Assembly (NCBI GenBank): GCA_012728075.1
Contig: JAAYFV010000166.1
Location: 1-64,000 of the forward strand
DNA from: Tissierellia bacterium
GTDB lineage: Bacteria > Bacillota > Clostridia > Tissierellales > Tepidimicrobiaceae
Direction of reading: 5' to 3'
Length of the DNA: 64,000 nucleotides
A model generated the notes under the pieces. That model made no database searches. It was not told the origin of the DNA and worked only from the letters and a program-made list of their open reading frames with translations. The position numbers were made by a program, and so were the translations under genes. This document shows positions 54,964-64,000 of this stretch, piece by piece; the stretch's first letter is position 1; the number at the start of each line of letters is the position of its first letter.

Positions 54964-55593
54964 CTAAACTTCAATTATTTCTTTCACCCTAGCAGGTTTA
55001 TCCGTAAGAATTACTATCCTATCTCCCAATGTAAAAGCCTCTTCCATATCATGGGTAACCATTATACAGGTTCTATTTTTTTTTGCCATTAATTCTTTAA
55101 AAAAATCCATTACAATTTGTTTATTATTTATATCTAAGGATTTAAAGGGTTCATCCATTATAAGTACATTGGAAGGATAAGCAAAAGCCCTTAATATACT
55201 TATTCTTTGTCTCATACCCCCACTTAGTTCTTTTGGATAATAATATTTATACTCCTCTAAATTAACTAATTTTAAATATCTATCTATAGTAGCTTCTATT
55301 TTACTTTCAACCATTTTGCCTTTTAAAACAAAACCAATATTTTCCTTTACATTTTTCCATGGAATTAATCTATCCTCTTGAAAAACATAAGATATATATT
55401 GATTTTCAAATCCAATTATTTCTCCTGAATCCATATCTGTTAATCCTGCTATTATATTTAAAAAAGTGGTTTTTCCACATCCAGAAGGTCCTAAAATACA
55501 AGTAGTTTTATTTGGTTGAAAATCCATAGTAATGCCATCTAAAACCTTTAAATCTCCATAGTATTTTACTATATCTATTGCTTTATATTCCAT
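54964..55593 (-). CDS. NitT/TauT-type ABC ATPase, second-arm copy
   Basis: Identical to 18348-18977. Confidence 0.87.
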   Translation of the reverse strand: MEYKAIDIVKYYGDLKVLDGITMDFQPNKTTCILGPSGCGKTTFLNIIAGLTDMDSGEIIGFENQYISYVFQEDRLIPWKNVKENIGFVLKGKMVESKIEATIDRYLKLVNLEEYKYYYPKELSGGMRQRISILRAFAYPSNVLIMDEPFKSLDINNKQIVMDFFKELMAKKNRTCIMVTHDMEEAFTLGDRIVILTDKPARVKEIIEV

Positions 55594-55594
55594 A

Positions 55595-56356
55595 TTATCC
55601 CTTCCATTTATTTGCACCAAGTATATGTTTCATTTTACTTAATAAACATTGTATCATTTTAACAATTAAAAGTATTATTATAATCCAAGCAAAAACTCCT
55701 GATGTGTTTAAATACATTTTTTGTAATTGAAGACTGCTCCCTATACCATATTTAGGCTGAGCTAAAACTTCTCCTGCAATTACCATCTTTAAATTAAGAC
55801 CTAGAGCAGATTCAAATACATGGCTTAAATTAATAAATATGCTAGGTAAATATATATCCTTTACGATAATAAGTCTATCTACATCATATACTTGTGCCAT
55901 TTCTATTATTTTATTGTCTATGTTTAATATGCCTTTAAGAACTGTTTCATACAATATAGGAAATACCATTATAAATCCCACAAACATAGGTACAATTTCA
56001 TTGTTTAACCATATAAGTGCTAATATAATTATAGCCATAGTAGGTACCGAACTTAAAAAATTTATGATAGGAGCCATAATATGATAAACTATTTTAAATA
56101 TACTAGATAAAATTCCCATAATCACAGCTATAATTAATGATATAAAAAAGCCAATTAAGCCTTTCATCAAAGAATAGCTTATTATGATAATAAATTTAGG
56201 ATCCTTTACTATATCAATTAAACTATTTATGGTACTGTTAATAGTTGGAAATATTACTTCGTTATCTATTAAATGGGATAGTACTATCCAAATTAGTATT
56301 AGTACTATCCTAGATATGATAGATAATCTTTTATCTTTCAAAGTATATTTCCTCAT
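55595..56356 (-). CDS. NitT/TauT-type ABC permease, second-arm copy
   Basis: Identical to 17585-18346. Confidence 0.83.
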   Translation of the reverse strand: MRKYTLKDKRLSIISRIVLILIWIVLSHLIDNEVIFPTINSTINSLIDIVKDPKFIIIISYSLMKGLIGFFISLIIAVIMGILSSIFKIVYHIMAPIINFLSSVPTMAIIILALIWLNNEIVPMFVGFIMVFPILYETVLKGILNIDNKIIEMAQVYDVDRLIIVKDIYLPSIFINLSHVFESALGLNLKMVIAGEVLAQPKYGIGSSLQLQKMYLNTSGVFAWIIIILLIVKMIQCLLSKMKHILGANKWKG

Positions 56357-57302
56357 CAGGGATTTTTCCTCCTATGAAATCTGGTGCAAAATCCATTATT
56401 GTCTCAAAATAAATTTTATATTCTTCTTTGCTTTCTCCAATGGAAAAAGGACCTATGTTAATCCTTTCTATCCCTTCCACTATGGAAGCTTTATTGACTC
56501 CTAATTCCAATTCTTCTGAATAATCCCCTAGTTTTTCTGGATTTTCTTTAGCCCACTTTATGCTTTCCTCATATAGTTTAATAAATTCATCAACAAACTC
56601 TCTATTGTTTTCTATTAAATCTGTTTTTATTACTAAACTAGCTTGAGGGTATCCTCCACTAGTTCCTGTAATATTTTTCCATTCTTCATTTAAATCAAGT
56701 ACTACTTTAACATCTTCTTTTTTCATCATTATATTGGTTACCAATGGTTCTGGAAGAAGGGCTAATTTAGCTTTACCTCCCAATAAAGCAGGAGCTACTT
56801 CTGAAGCAGCATTTAAATAACTTATATTTATATCTTTATCTGGGTCAATACCATTTTCTGAAAGTACAAATCTAAGTACTAAATCTGGTGTAAGTCCTTT
56901 CCCAAAAGCATATATTTCCTTTCCCTTCAATTCATCAAAACTATTTATATCTTCTGTACCAACTAAATAAATAGTTCCCCAAGTAGCTGTTCCTACTAGC
57001 TTGTAAGGAAGCCCCTTATTAAACGCTTGAGCTGCTAAATTAGAAGGAACTATTGCTATATCTGCTTCTTCCTTTAGTACCTTGCTAACTAATAGATCTG
57101 GAGATTTTTGTATTTCATAATTTATAGTTATATTTTCATCTATGGTAGGTTTTTCCTTCAATATTTTAGCTACCGTAAGAGCAGGGATACCATCTACAAA
57201 AGAAAAATTAACTGTTATCGGTTCCACAGCTTTATTTGTTCCACAGCTAGTGGTAAATAAAATTATAATTAGGCATACTATAATTAAATATATTTTACTC
57301 AT
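56331..57302 (-). CDS. NitT/TauT-type substrate-binding lipoprotein, second-arm copy
   Basis: Identical to 16639-17610; same lipobox and start choice. Confidence 0.83.
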   Translation of the reverse strand: MSKIYLIIVCLIIILFTTSCGTNKAVEPITVNFSFVDGIPALTVAKILKEKPTIDENITINYEIQKSPDLLVSKVLKEEADIAIVPSNLAAQAFNKGLPYKLVGTATWGTIYLVGTEDINSFDELKGKEIYAFGKGLTPDLVLRFVLSENGIDPDKDINISYLNAASEVAPALLGGKAKLALLPEPLVTNIMMKKEDVKVVLDLNEEWKNITGTSGGYPQASLVIKTDLIENNREFVDEFIKLYEESIKWAKENPEKLGDYSEELELGVNKASIVEGIERINIGPFSIGESKEEYKIYFETIMDFAPDFIGGKIPDEEIYFER

Positions 57303-57336
57303 ATTATCCATCCCTCCCACCAATATTATATCACTA

Positions 57337-57373
57337 AATAAGGCCTCTAAAGAATATTGTATCCTTAGAGACC
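57337..57373 (-). terminator. Hydrogenase operon terminator, second-arm copy
   Basis: Mirror of 16568-16604. Confidence 0.55.
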
Positions 57374-57380
57374 TACAAAA

Positions 57381-59123
57381 TTATATTTTTTTAGAAAGTG
57401 TGTTTAATTCCCATTTGTGTTGGTCTGTATGAAGAAGCTTATGGGAACGAGGTGATAAAGGCTTACCTAAATAATCTTCATAACATTTTATTATTGCTGG
57501 ATTTTCATGTGAGAATCGAATATTGCTTATCTTATCTAATCCATACAATACTTCAGCCCTTTCCTCAGCTAATTCAACTCCATCCTTAATAGGTTGACCT
57601 CCTCCACCTGCACAGCCACCGGGGCAAGCCATTATTTCAACAAAATCATATTCTACTTCCCCATTTCTAATGGCTTCTATCAATCTTCTAGTATTGCCTA
57701 AGCCACTGGCAACAGCTACTCGAATATTATTTCCTGCTAAATCAAAAGTTGCTTCTTTCCAACCTTCTTTACCTCTTACTTCCTTAAATGCGTCTGGATC
57801 TGGATTTTCATTGGTTACCAAATAATAAGCTGATCTTAAAGCTGCTTCCATTACTCCTCCAGTTGCACCAAATATAACTGCAGCACCAGAGCTAATGCCC
57901 AATGGTGTGTCAAATTCTTCTTCTTCTAATGTTTCTGGTACGATATGCTCAGCCCTTATCATTCTTACTACTTCTCTAGTAGTTAACACCACATCTACAT
58001 CCTGCCCAGCACCTGCATCATTTAAAACAGATACATCACATTCATATTTTTTAGCTGTACAAGGCATAATAGATACACAGAAAATCCTACTAGGATCTAC
58101 ATTTAATAATTCTGCATAATAGGATTTAGCTATGGCTCCAAACATTTGTTGTGGTGATTTAGCAGTGGATAGTTGCTCTACCATATCAGGATATTGAGTT
58201 TTCATAAAACGTATCCATCCTGGGCAACAGGAAGTAAACATAGGGAATTTCTCATTTTCTTTATTCTTCAACTTCTCTAAAAATTCACTTCCCTCTTCCA
58301 TTATGGTTAAATCAGCAGTAAAGTTAGTGTCAAATATATAGTCAAATCCCATTCTTCTTAATGCTGCTACCAATCTATTTACTGTTGCAAACTCTCTACT
58401 CAAACCTAGCTCTTCTCCCCAAGCTGCTCTTACCGCTGGTGCAATTTGCACTACTGTAATCTTATCCTCATCCGCTAATGCTTCAAATACTTTTTGAGTA
58501 TCATCTCTTTCATGAAGAGCACCAACAGGACAATGGGTAATACATTGACCACAAAGGGAACAGTCAGATTCTTCTATTCTTCTATTTAAAGAAACATCTA
58601 CATTGGTTCTAGAACCTGTATTGGATAAATCCCATATATTTAAGTCTTGAATTTTATCACATACTTGAATACAGCGCATACATTTTATACATTTTTCATA
58701 TTCACGTACTAATGGAAAACCTTTAGTCCATCTTGCATGAGGTAGATCCTCTTCATAAGGAATGTCTAAAATTCCTAAATCATTGGCTATAGTTTGTAAA
58801 CTACAATTTCCACTTCTAACACAGGCAGCACATCGAGCATCGTGTTGTGAAAGAATCAATTCCACATTTATACGTCTGGTTCCCCTTACCTTTGGACTAT
58901 TGGTATAGATGACCATACCTTCTTCTACTACATTATTACAAGCTGTAACCAATCTATTAATTCCTTCTATTTCTACTACACAAACTCTACATGCTCCAAT
59001 TTCATTTAATTCCTTAAGATAGCAAAGATTGGGAATAGGTATGTCATTTAATTTAGCTGCATCTAATATAGTTGTTCCTTCTGGAACTTTTATCTTTTTA
59101 TTATCAATTACTATATTTACCAT
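57381..59123 (-). CDS. hydA: [FeFe]-hydrogenase, second-arm copy
   Basis: Identical to 14818-16560, with every accessory-cluster and H-cluster ligand. Confidence 0.92.
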   Translation of the reverse strand: MVNIVIDNKKIKVPEGTTILDAAKLNDIPIPNLCYLKELNEIGACRVCVVEIEGINRLVTACNNVVEEGMVIYTNSPKVRGTRRINVELILSQHDARCAACVRSGNCSLQTIANDLGILDIPYEEDLPHARWTKGFPLVREYEKCIKCMRCIQVCDKIQDLNIWDLSNTGSRTNVDVSLNRRIEESDCSLCGQCITHCPVGALHERDDTQKVFEALADEDKITVVQIAPAVRAAWGEELGLSREFATVNRLVAALRRMGFDYIFDTNFTADLTIMEEGSEFLEKLKNKENEKFPMFTSCCPGWIRFMKTQYPDMVEQLSTAKSPQQMFGAIAKSYYAELLNVDPSRIFCVSIMPCTAKKYECDVSVLNDAGAGQDVDVVLTTREVVRMIRAEHIVPETLEEEEFDTPLGISSGAAVIFGATGGVMEAALRSAYYLVTNENPDPDAFKEVRGKEGWKEATFDLAGNNIRVAVASGLGNTRRLIEAIRNGEVEYDFVEIMACPGGCAGGGGQPIKDGVELAEERAEVLYGLDKISNIRFSHENPAIIKCYEDYLGKPLSPRSHKLLHTDQHKWELNTLSKKI

Positions 59124-60949
59124 CTTTCAATCCTACCCCCTTTAAATACTCCAAATCCAAAGTGATCACATCTTAAGCATCTTCTAGACTCTTGATTAGC
59201 TTCTTCACAAGTCATACCACATTCTACTAAATCAAAGTCCTTAATTCTCTCCGATGCATCTCTTTCCCTCATATTAACCCTTCCACAAGGTATTCTATCT
59301 GCCAATCTAGCTTCTGGTATCTTAACATCTGTTTCTATTATATGATGGTATCCTAAATAATTATCTATATTAGCGGCTGCCACCTTTCCAGCTGCTATAG
59401 CTCTAATTACTGTTGCTGGTCCTGATACACAATCTCCACCAGCATATATTCCAGGAATATCCTCTATACCTAGCCAATCAGGTGCATCTATTGCCCCTTC
59501 AGTTACTGGTATCCCTTCTGTTTCAAAGGATTTGGATTCAATGCCTTGCCCTATAGCTATGATAACTGAATCGCATTCTATCCTCCGGATACCATCTGTT
59601 GATTCAACTGGTACTGGTCTACCATCCCTTATAGGCCCTACAATTTGAGGTTTTACTAAAATAGCTTTAACATGACCCTTTTCATCTGTTTCTATTTTAC
59701 TTGGTGCGTATAAATCATATATTTCACAGCCTTCTGCTATTGCTCCTTCAACTTCCACTTCCATAGCAGGCATATCCACCTTTCGCCTACGATAAACTAT
59801 CTTAACATTTTCAGCACCTAAACGTACTGCTAATCGGGCTACATCTATTGCCACATTTCCCCCACCAACAACTACAACGGATTTACCTGTAAAATCAGGA
59901 TATTTTTCATCTCCTATTTGACGTAAAACTTCAACTGCGGAAACAACACCTTCTGCTTCCTGACCTTCAATACCTAGTTTTTTATCTGTCTGAGCTCCAA
60001 TAGCTATATAAATGGCATCAAATTTCTCTTTTAGTTCTGATACTGTCAAATCCTTACCAATTTTTACACCTTTGTGTACTTTTATTCCTGTAGAAAGAAT
60101 AGTATTAATCTCCTCATCTAATACTTCTCTTGGAAGTCTATAGCTTGGTATTCCATATCTTAACATTCCACCTAGTTTCTGATTTTGCTCAAATATTTCT
60201 ACATCATGTCCCATAATGGATAGATAATAAGCTGCACTTAATCCGCTAGGGCCCCCTCCAACTATAGCTACTTTTTTACCAGTAGAAGGTGCCCTTTCCT
60301 CAACAGGTACCTTGCCTGCATTCTCTACTGCAAATCGCTTTAAGCCTCTAATATTGATAGAGTCATCTATCATATTTCTTCTACATCTAGTTTCACAAGG
60401 ATGTTCACAGACTAATGAACAAGTAGCAGGCATAGGGTTGTCCTTCCTTATTAATCTAATAGCATCTTTGTATCTTCCTTCAGATATCAATGCAATATAA
60501 CCTGGTACATCTACTCCAGCAGGACATAAGGATACACATGGAACTGGCTGATATAGTTCAAAAGTACATCTACCACGTAATATATGCTCTTCAAAATCAT
60601 CTCTGAAACCTTCAACTCCCTTTAATACCATGTTAGCTGCTTCATATCCTATGGCACAGTCTGCTGAATAATAAATGGCCTTTGCAGTCTTTTCTATTAA
60701 GTTGATAGTTTCCAAATCTGCTTCTCCATCCAATACACTTTCTAGTAAGCTTTCCAATTGACCTAAGCCTATTCTACAGGGAACACACTTACCACAAGTT
60801 TGTGCATGACACATCTTTAAAAAAGAAGAGGCTAAATCTATTGGGCATAATCCTGGAGGGCTTGCAATAATTCTACGTTCTAGGTCTTTGTATAGGACTT
60901 CAACAGTGGCTTGTGCTTTATCTTTGGTAATAATACTAAGTCTACTCAT
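59117..60949 (-). CDS. NuoF/GltD-like flavoprotein, second-arm copy
   Basis: Identical to 12992-14824, overlapping the hydrogenase copy by 7 bp. Confidence 0.82.
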   Translation of the reverse strand: MSRLSIITKDKAQATVEVLYKDLERRIIASPPGLCPIDLASSFLKMCHAQTCGKCVPCRIGLGQLESLLESVLDGEADLETINLIEKTAKAIYYSADCAIGYEAANMVLKGVEGFRDDFEEHILRGRCTFELYQPVPCVSLCPAGVDVPGYIALISEGRYKDAIRLIRKDNPMPATCSLVCEHPCETRCRRNMIDDSINIRGLKRFAVENAGKVPVEERAPSTGKKVAIVGGGPSGLSAAYYLSIMGHDVEIFEQNQKLGGMLRYGIPSYRLPREVLDEEINTILSTGIKVHKGVKIGKDLTVSELKEKFDAIYIAIGAQTDKKLGIEGQEAEGVVSAVEVLRQIGDEKYPDFTGKSVVVVGGGNVAIDVARLAVRLGAENVKIVYRRRKVDMPAMEVEVEGAIAEGCEIYDLYAPSKIETDEKGHVKAILVKPQIVGPIRDGRPVPVESTDGIRRIECDSVIIAIGQGIESKSFETEGIPVTEGAIDAPDWLGIEDIPGIYAGGDCVSGPATVIRAIAAGKVAAANIDNYLGYHHIIETDVKIPEARLADRIPCGRVNMRERDASERIKDFDLVECGMTCEEANQESRRCLRCDHFGFGVFKGGRIERW

Positions 60950-61069
60950 GTTTTTTACTCCTTTCTAATAAAATTTACAAACTACTCACTATTACGTTCG
61001 CTGAAGTGGAAAATGGAAGAATTTTTTATATAAAAGCTGAATTACTTTTTATGTAGATTAGTTAGACTA

Positions 61070-61087
61070 TTGTTATAATAATAACAC
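61070..61087. promoter_or_regulatory. Rex-like operator, second-arm copy
   Basis: Mirror of 12854-12871. Confidence 0.45.
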
Positions 61088-61146
61088 TTTTGAAAATTTA
61101 AATAAAGTATTTCTTTTAAAAAAGTTCTTTTGATCATGTAGTTTTT

Positions 61147-61749
61147 CTAAATTATATATATTATTCCCTTATAATATATATAGCCTATTAAGTACCCCAT
61201 GAGTATATCCGTTGGCCAGTGAACTCCTAGATAGATTCTACTAAATCCTATTAAAAATATGATTAATCCATTTAAAAACCATATAACACTTTCTTTGTCC
61301 CTTTTTTCACAATCCCTTGTAAATATATAAGTCATTGTAGTATAAAAGGTCATAGATACCATGGCATGTCCACTGGGAAAACTATATCCCCCTTGTTCTA
61401 TTAAAAAGTATTTTAAAGGTCTAGTCCTTACAAATATATTCTTAAGTATAAAATTTAACCCATAGGAACCTAAGGTAGATAGTATTAATAAAAGAATTCC
61501 CTGGGTATTATTTTGCCTTAGCATATATATAAATATTACTATCCCAATGGGTAAGAAAAAATATACTGACCCAAAATAAGTAATTGTTTTCATAATATTT
61601 GTACCTAGAGGAGTTGTTCTGCTATGGACATAGTCCATTATTATTTCATCAAATAAAATCCCTTCTTGAGAAGTTTTAATATTGATTCCTAATATTATAA
61701 ATATTGCTATGGATATAATACTTATAATAAGCAATCTTTTTCTATTCAT
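61147..61749 (-). CDS. PAP2-family phosphatase, second-arm copy
   Basis: Identical to 12192-12794. Confidence 0.85.
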   Translation of the reverse strand: MNRKRLLIISIISIAIFIILGINIKTSQEGILFDEIIMDYVHSRTTPLGTNIMKTITYFGSVYFFLPIGIVIFIYMLRQNNTQGILLLILSTLGSYGLNFILKNIFVRTRPLKYFLIEQGGYSFPSGHAMVSMTFYTTMTYIFTRDCEKRDKESVIWFLNGLIIFLIGFSRIYLGVHWPTDILMGYLIGYIYYKGIIYII

Positions 61750-61817
61750 CTTTTCCTCCTATATATGGTATTTATCCATTATAATATATAAAATGCTAAC
61801 AATATTTTTAATTATAT

Positions 61818-62252
61818 CTATTGTTTTTTATCTTTACATTTAGAACAGTATCCATATAGCTCAAGCTTATGTCCTATAATATGAAAATTTGTATTCTCTT
61901 CTATAAAATATTCATATCCAATGATAGGACATTTATCTATTCTTATCTTTTTATTACAGGATATACATCTTATATGATGTTGATGATCCATCATATTTAA
62001 TTGAAACATGGATTTGTTTTCCTTTTCTAAATTTAATTTTATCGCTATATCCTTTGATATAAATATATTAAGTGTCCTATATATAGTTGAAAGATTAATA
62101 TACTTATCCCTTTCCCTAGCTTTTATAAAAATTTCCTCTGCAGTCAATGGTTCCTCTTCTTCCTTTAATATATTTAGTAAGATGTTTCTCTGTTTTGTTT
62201 TTTTAATTCCACATTCTTTGAATATATCTTTATTATCAATATATTTAAGCAT
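61818..62252 (-). CDS. zur: Zur-like Fur-family repressor, second-arm copy
   Basis: Identical to 11689-12123. Confidence 0.82.
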   Translation of the reverse strand: MLKYIDNKDIFKECGIKKTKQRNILLNILKEEEEPLTAEEIFIKARERDKYINLSTIYRTLNIFISKDIAIKLNLEKENKSMFQLNMMDHQHHIRCISCNKKIRIDKCPIIGYEYFIEENTNFHIIGHKLELYGYCSKCKDKKQ

Positions 62253-62280
62253 TTTATCCTTCTCCTTGTTTTGGTTAATT

Positions 62281-63111
62281 TTAATTATTATTTTTTAACT
62301 TCCTTATGAGAAAGAATAAAAGGAAGAACATTCCATTTATAATTACAATAGTTGCTCCTGTAGGCAAATTGAATATATAGGATATAAAGGTTCCCATTAT
62401 AACACTAATTATCGACACTATAGAAGAAATTAGTATGGTGCTATTAAAACTATTAGATACCTGTAAGGCTGTTACCGTAGGAAATATTATCATACTGGAT
62501 ATAAGCATAGTCCCTACTATCCTAATCCCTAAAACCACGGTTATAGATGTTAAAGTAGATATTAAATAGTTAATAAATTTAGAATTTATTCCTAATACAT
62601 TAGCAAATTCCTCATCATAGGTTATAGCAAATAAACTATTATAGAAAATACATATAATCAGTATAACTATAATAGATAATATTATGGATAATATCAAGTC
62701 CATCTTGCTTATAACCAAAATACTACCAAATAAATAGGAAAATAGGTCCACATTAAATCCTTTAGATATACTTGATATTAAAACCCCCACTGCTATAGCC
62801 AATGAAGAAATAAGCCCTATAGCTGCATCCCCATGTATATCCGCTTTTTCATCTAATTTAAGTATTAAAAAAGATGAAAGAATAACTAAAGGTATGGATA
62901 TTATTAAAGGAGATTTATTTAATAATAAGGCAATAGCCACAGTGGCAAAACTTACATGAGCAAGTCCATCTCCTATCATGGAATGCTTTTTAAGCACTAG
63001 AAATATCCCTAAAAAAGATGAAGAAATAGCTATTAAAGAACCTACTACTATTCCCCTTAATATAAAATCCTGTTGTAATGCCTCCATAATTAATGGCAAA
63101 AATTCTTTCAT
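62281..63111 (-). CDS. znuB: Zinc ABC permease, second-arm copy
   Basis: Identical to 10830-11660. Confidence 0.9.
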   Translation of the reverse strand: MKEFLPLIMEALQQDFILRGIVVGSLIAISSSFLGIFLVLKKHSMIGDGLAHVSFATVAIALLLNKSPLIISIPLVILSSFLILKLDEKADIHGDAAIGLISSLAIAVGVLISSISKGFNVDLFSYLFGSILVISKMDLILSIILSIIVILIICIFYNSLFAITYDEEFANVLGINSKFINYLISTLTSITVVLGIRIVGTMLISSMIIFPTVTALQVSNSFNSTILISSIVSIISVIMGTFISYIFNLPTGATIVIINGMFFLLFFLIRKLKNNN

Positions 63112-63130
63112 CTCATATCACCACCATTTG

Positions 63131-63850
63131 TTAATCCCTTGAAGTTATTCCAAAATACTGGGCTATCTCTTTTGAATTTTTAAATTGGTCATAAGGGCCA
63201 TAAAATATTATTTCCCTATTTAAATATAGTATTTTATTTACATACTTTTTTATGGAAAGAATATCATGGGATATTAGTATTATTGTTACCCCTTCCCTAT
63301 TTATTTCTTTTAATATGCTATAAAAATCCTCTCTTATTTTAGGATCTAAGGCACTTGTAGGTTCATCTAAAAATAATATATTTGGCTTTGACACCATAGC
63401 CCTAGCTAGTAAAGCTCTTTGAATTTGACCCCCAGATAGATTGCCTATTTTTCTATTCTTTAGGCCATATATTCCTAGTTTTTTAAGTATATTCTCTACT
63501 TTTCTATAGTCTTCTTTAGAATAAAATTTCATGCCTTTTTTTTGGGATAATAATCCAGTAGCTACTATTTCTTCTACAGTTGCTGGAAATAATCTATCCC
63601 TTTTTATAGCGCCTTGAGGCACATAACCTATTGAATTTTTGTTTCCTATTTCATCATTAAATATTATTTTTCCTTCATAGGGGCCAATTAGTCCCAATAA
63701 TATCTTTATCAAAGTGGTTTTCCCTGAACCATTGGGACCAACTATCCCCAGATAATCCCCTTCTTCAACTTGAAAACTAATATCCTTTAATATTTGGTTT
63801 TTCCCAAAACTAAAGTTTAAATTTTCTACGGTTATTACGTTATTCATCAT
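63131..63850 (-). CDS. znuC: Zinc ABC ATPase, second-arm copy
   Basis: Identical to 10091-10810. Confidence 0.9.
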   Translation of the reverse strand: MMNNVITVENLNFSFGKNQILKDISFQVEEGDYLGIVGPNGSGKTTLIKILLGLIGPYEGKIIFNDEIGNKNSIGYVPQGAIKRDRLFPATVEEIVATGLLSQKKGMKFYSKEDYRKVENILKKLGIYGLKNRKIGNLSGGQIQRALLARAMVSKPNILFLDEPTSALDPKIREDFYSILKEINREGVTIILISHDILSIKKYVNKILYLNREIIFYGPYDQFKNSKEIAQYFGITSRD

Positions 63851-64000
63851 AACCCAGCCCTTCTTTTAATCTGTCTAAATTGGATTCCATTATCTCTATA
63901 TAGCTTATTCCTGATTCTAACTCTTCCTTTGATATATTGTGAGCCCCATGTAATAGTAGCATCTTCCCTCCTGTTTCCTCAGATATAATTTTAGCCACTT
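63840..64000 (-). CDS. znuA: Zinc-binding lipoprotein, second-arm copy, C-terminal end only
   Basis: Mirror of 9941-10101: the last 53 codons of znuA, cut by the right window edge. Whether the rest of the gene and its operator are also duplicated lies outside the window. Confidence 0.85.
   Translation of the reverse strand, partial: VAKIISEETGGKMLLLHGAHNISKEELESGISYIEIMESNLDRLKEGLGYDE

Larger units (their letters stand above)
36971..64000 (-). repeat. Right arm of the giant palindrome (reverse complement of 9941-36970)
   Basis: Inverted duplicate that begins with no spacer at 36971 and runs to the window edge. All features on this arm repeat the first arm and carry no independent information. 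Most likely an assembly or library fold-back. If so, its genes should not be counted as real second copies. Confidence 0.97.

Noticed and set aside
36971-64000. Second copies of about 30 genes as evidence of real gene duplication
   Set aside because: The copies are exact and inverted about a loop-free axis; an assembly or library fold-back explains this better than biology. They are listed only so the window is fully annotated.

Overview
The window looks like the chromosome of an anaerobic, endospore-forming, low-GC Firmicute of the Clostridia, possibly Tissierellales-like (an impression from gene content, not a search result). Evidence: strong AT bias, purine-rich Shine-Dalgarno sites, spore genes (cotJABC, an alpha/beta-type SASP, cwlD), an [FeFe]-hydrogenase, rubrerythrin, ferritin, and a five-gene glycine cleavage operon with split GcvP.

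The dominant feature is structural. Positions 9941-64000 form an apparently perfect palindrome: base x on one strand equals base 73941-x on the other, with the axis between 36970 and 36971 and no spacer. Every gene from the zinc transporter to ptsI therefore occurs twice, in opposite orientation and with identical translations. The second arm runs off the right edge, so the palindrome may be longer. A perfect 54-kb zero-spacer palindrome is not expected to be stable in a bacterial chromosome. The likeliest explanation is an assembly or library fold-back; a covalently closed hairpin end is a remote alternative. The non-redundant content is about 37 kb (1-36970), and 36971-64000 should be read as its reverse complement.

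Unique left part (1-9940): the end of a conserved translation locus (ecfT 3' end, truA, an L13-type leader, rplM, rpsI, then cwlD carrying an in-frame TAG); a 354-bp spacer with a dense DnaA-box cluster; the glycine cleavage operon gcvT-gcvH-gcvPA-gcvPB-lpd; and the start of a zinc ABC operon behind a Fur-family-like palindrome.

First arm (9941-36970), rightward: znuACB-zur; a PAP2 phosphatase; a NuoF/GltD-like flavoprotein plus a CpI-type [FeFe]-hydrogenase behind a Rex-like palindrome; a NitT/TauT-type ABC importer; and two 5'-truncated surface-protein remnants. Leftward: a heterodimeric ABC exporter preceded by an attenuator-like leader (26-codon ORF, terminator and a complementary anti-terminator segment); a COG2509-type flavoprotein; a YedE-TusA-DUF3343 sulfur/selenium module; and a Crp/Fnr regulator. 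Rightward again: a small unknown protein, a DUF4230 protein, an L,D-transpeptidase and ferritin. After these come a leftward SASP gene, then rightward lysA, cotJABC, rubrerythrin, a DUF5317 protein and ptsH-ptsI.

Functionally the unique genes cover translation, one-carbon and glycine catabolism, NAD(P)H-linked hydrogen metabolism, zinc homeostasis, oxidative-stress protection, sporulation and PTS sugar uptake. No tRNA, rRNA, CRISPR array, prophage or intact insertion sequence was recognised.
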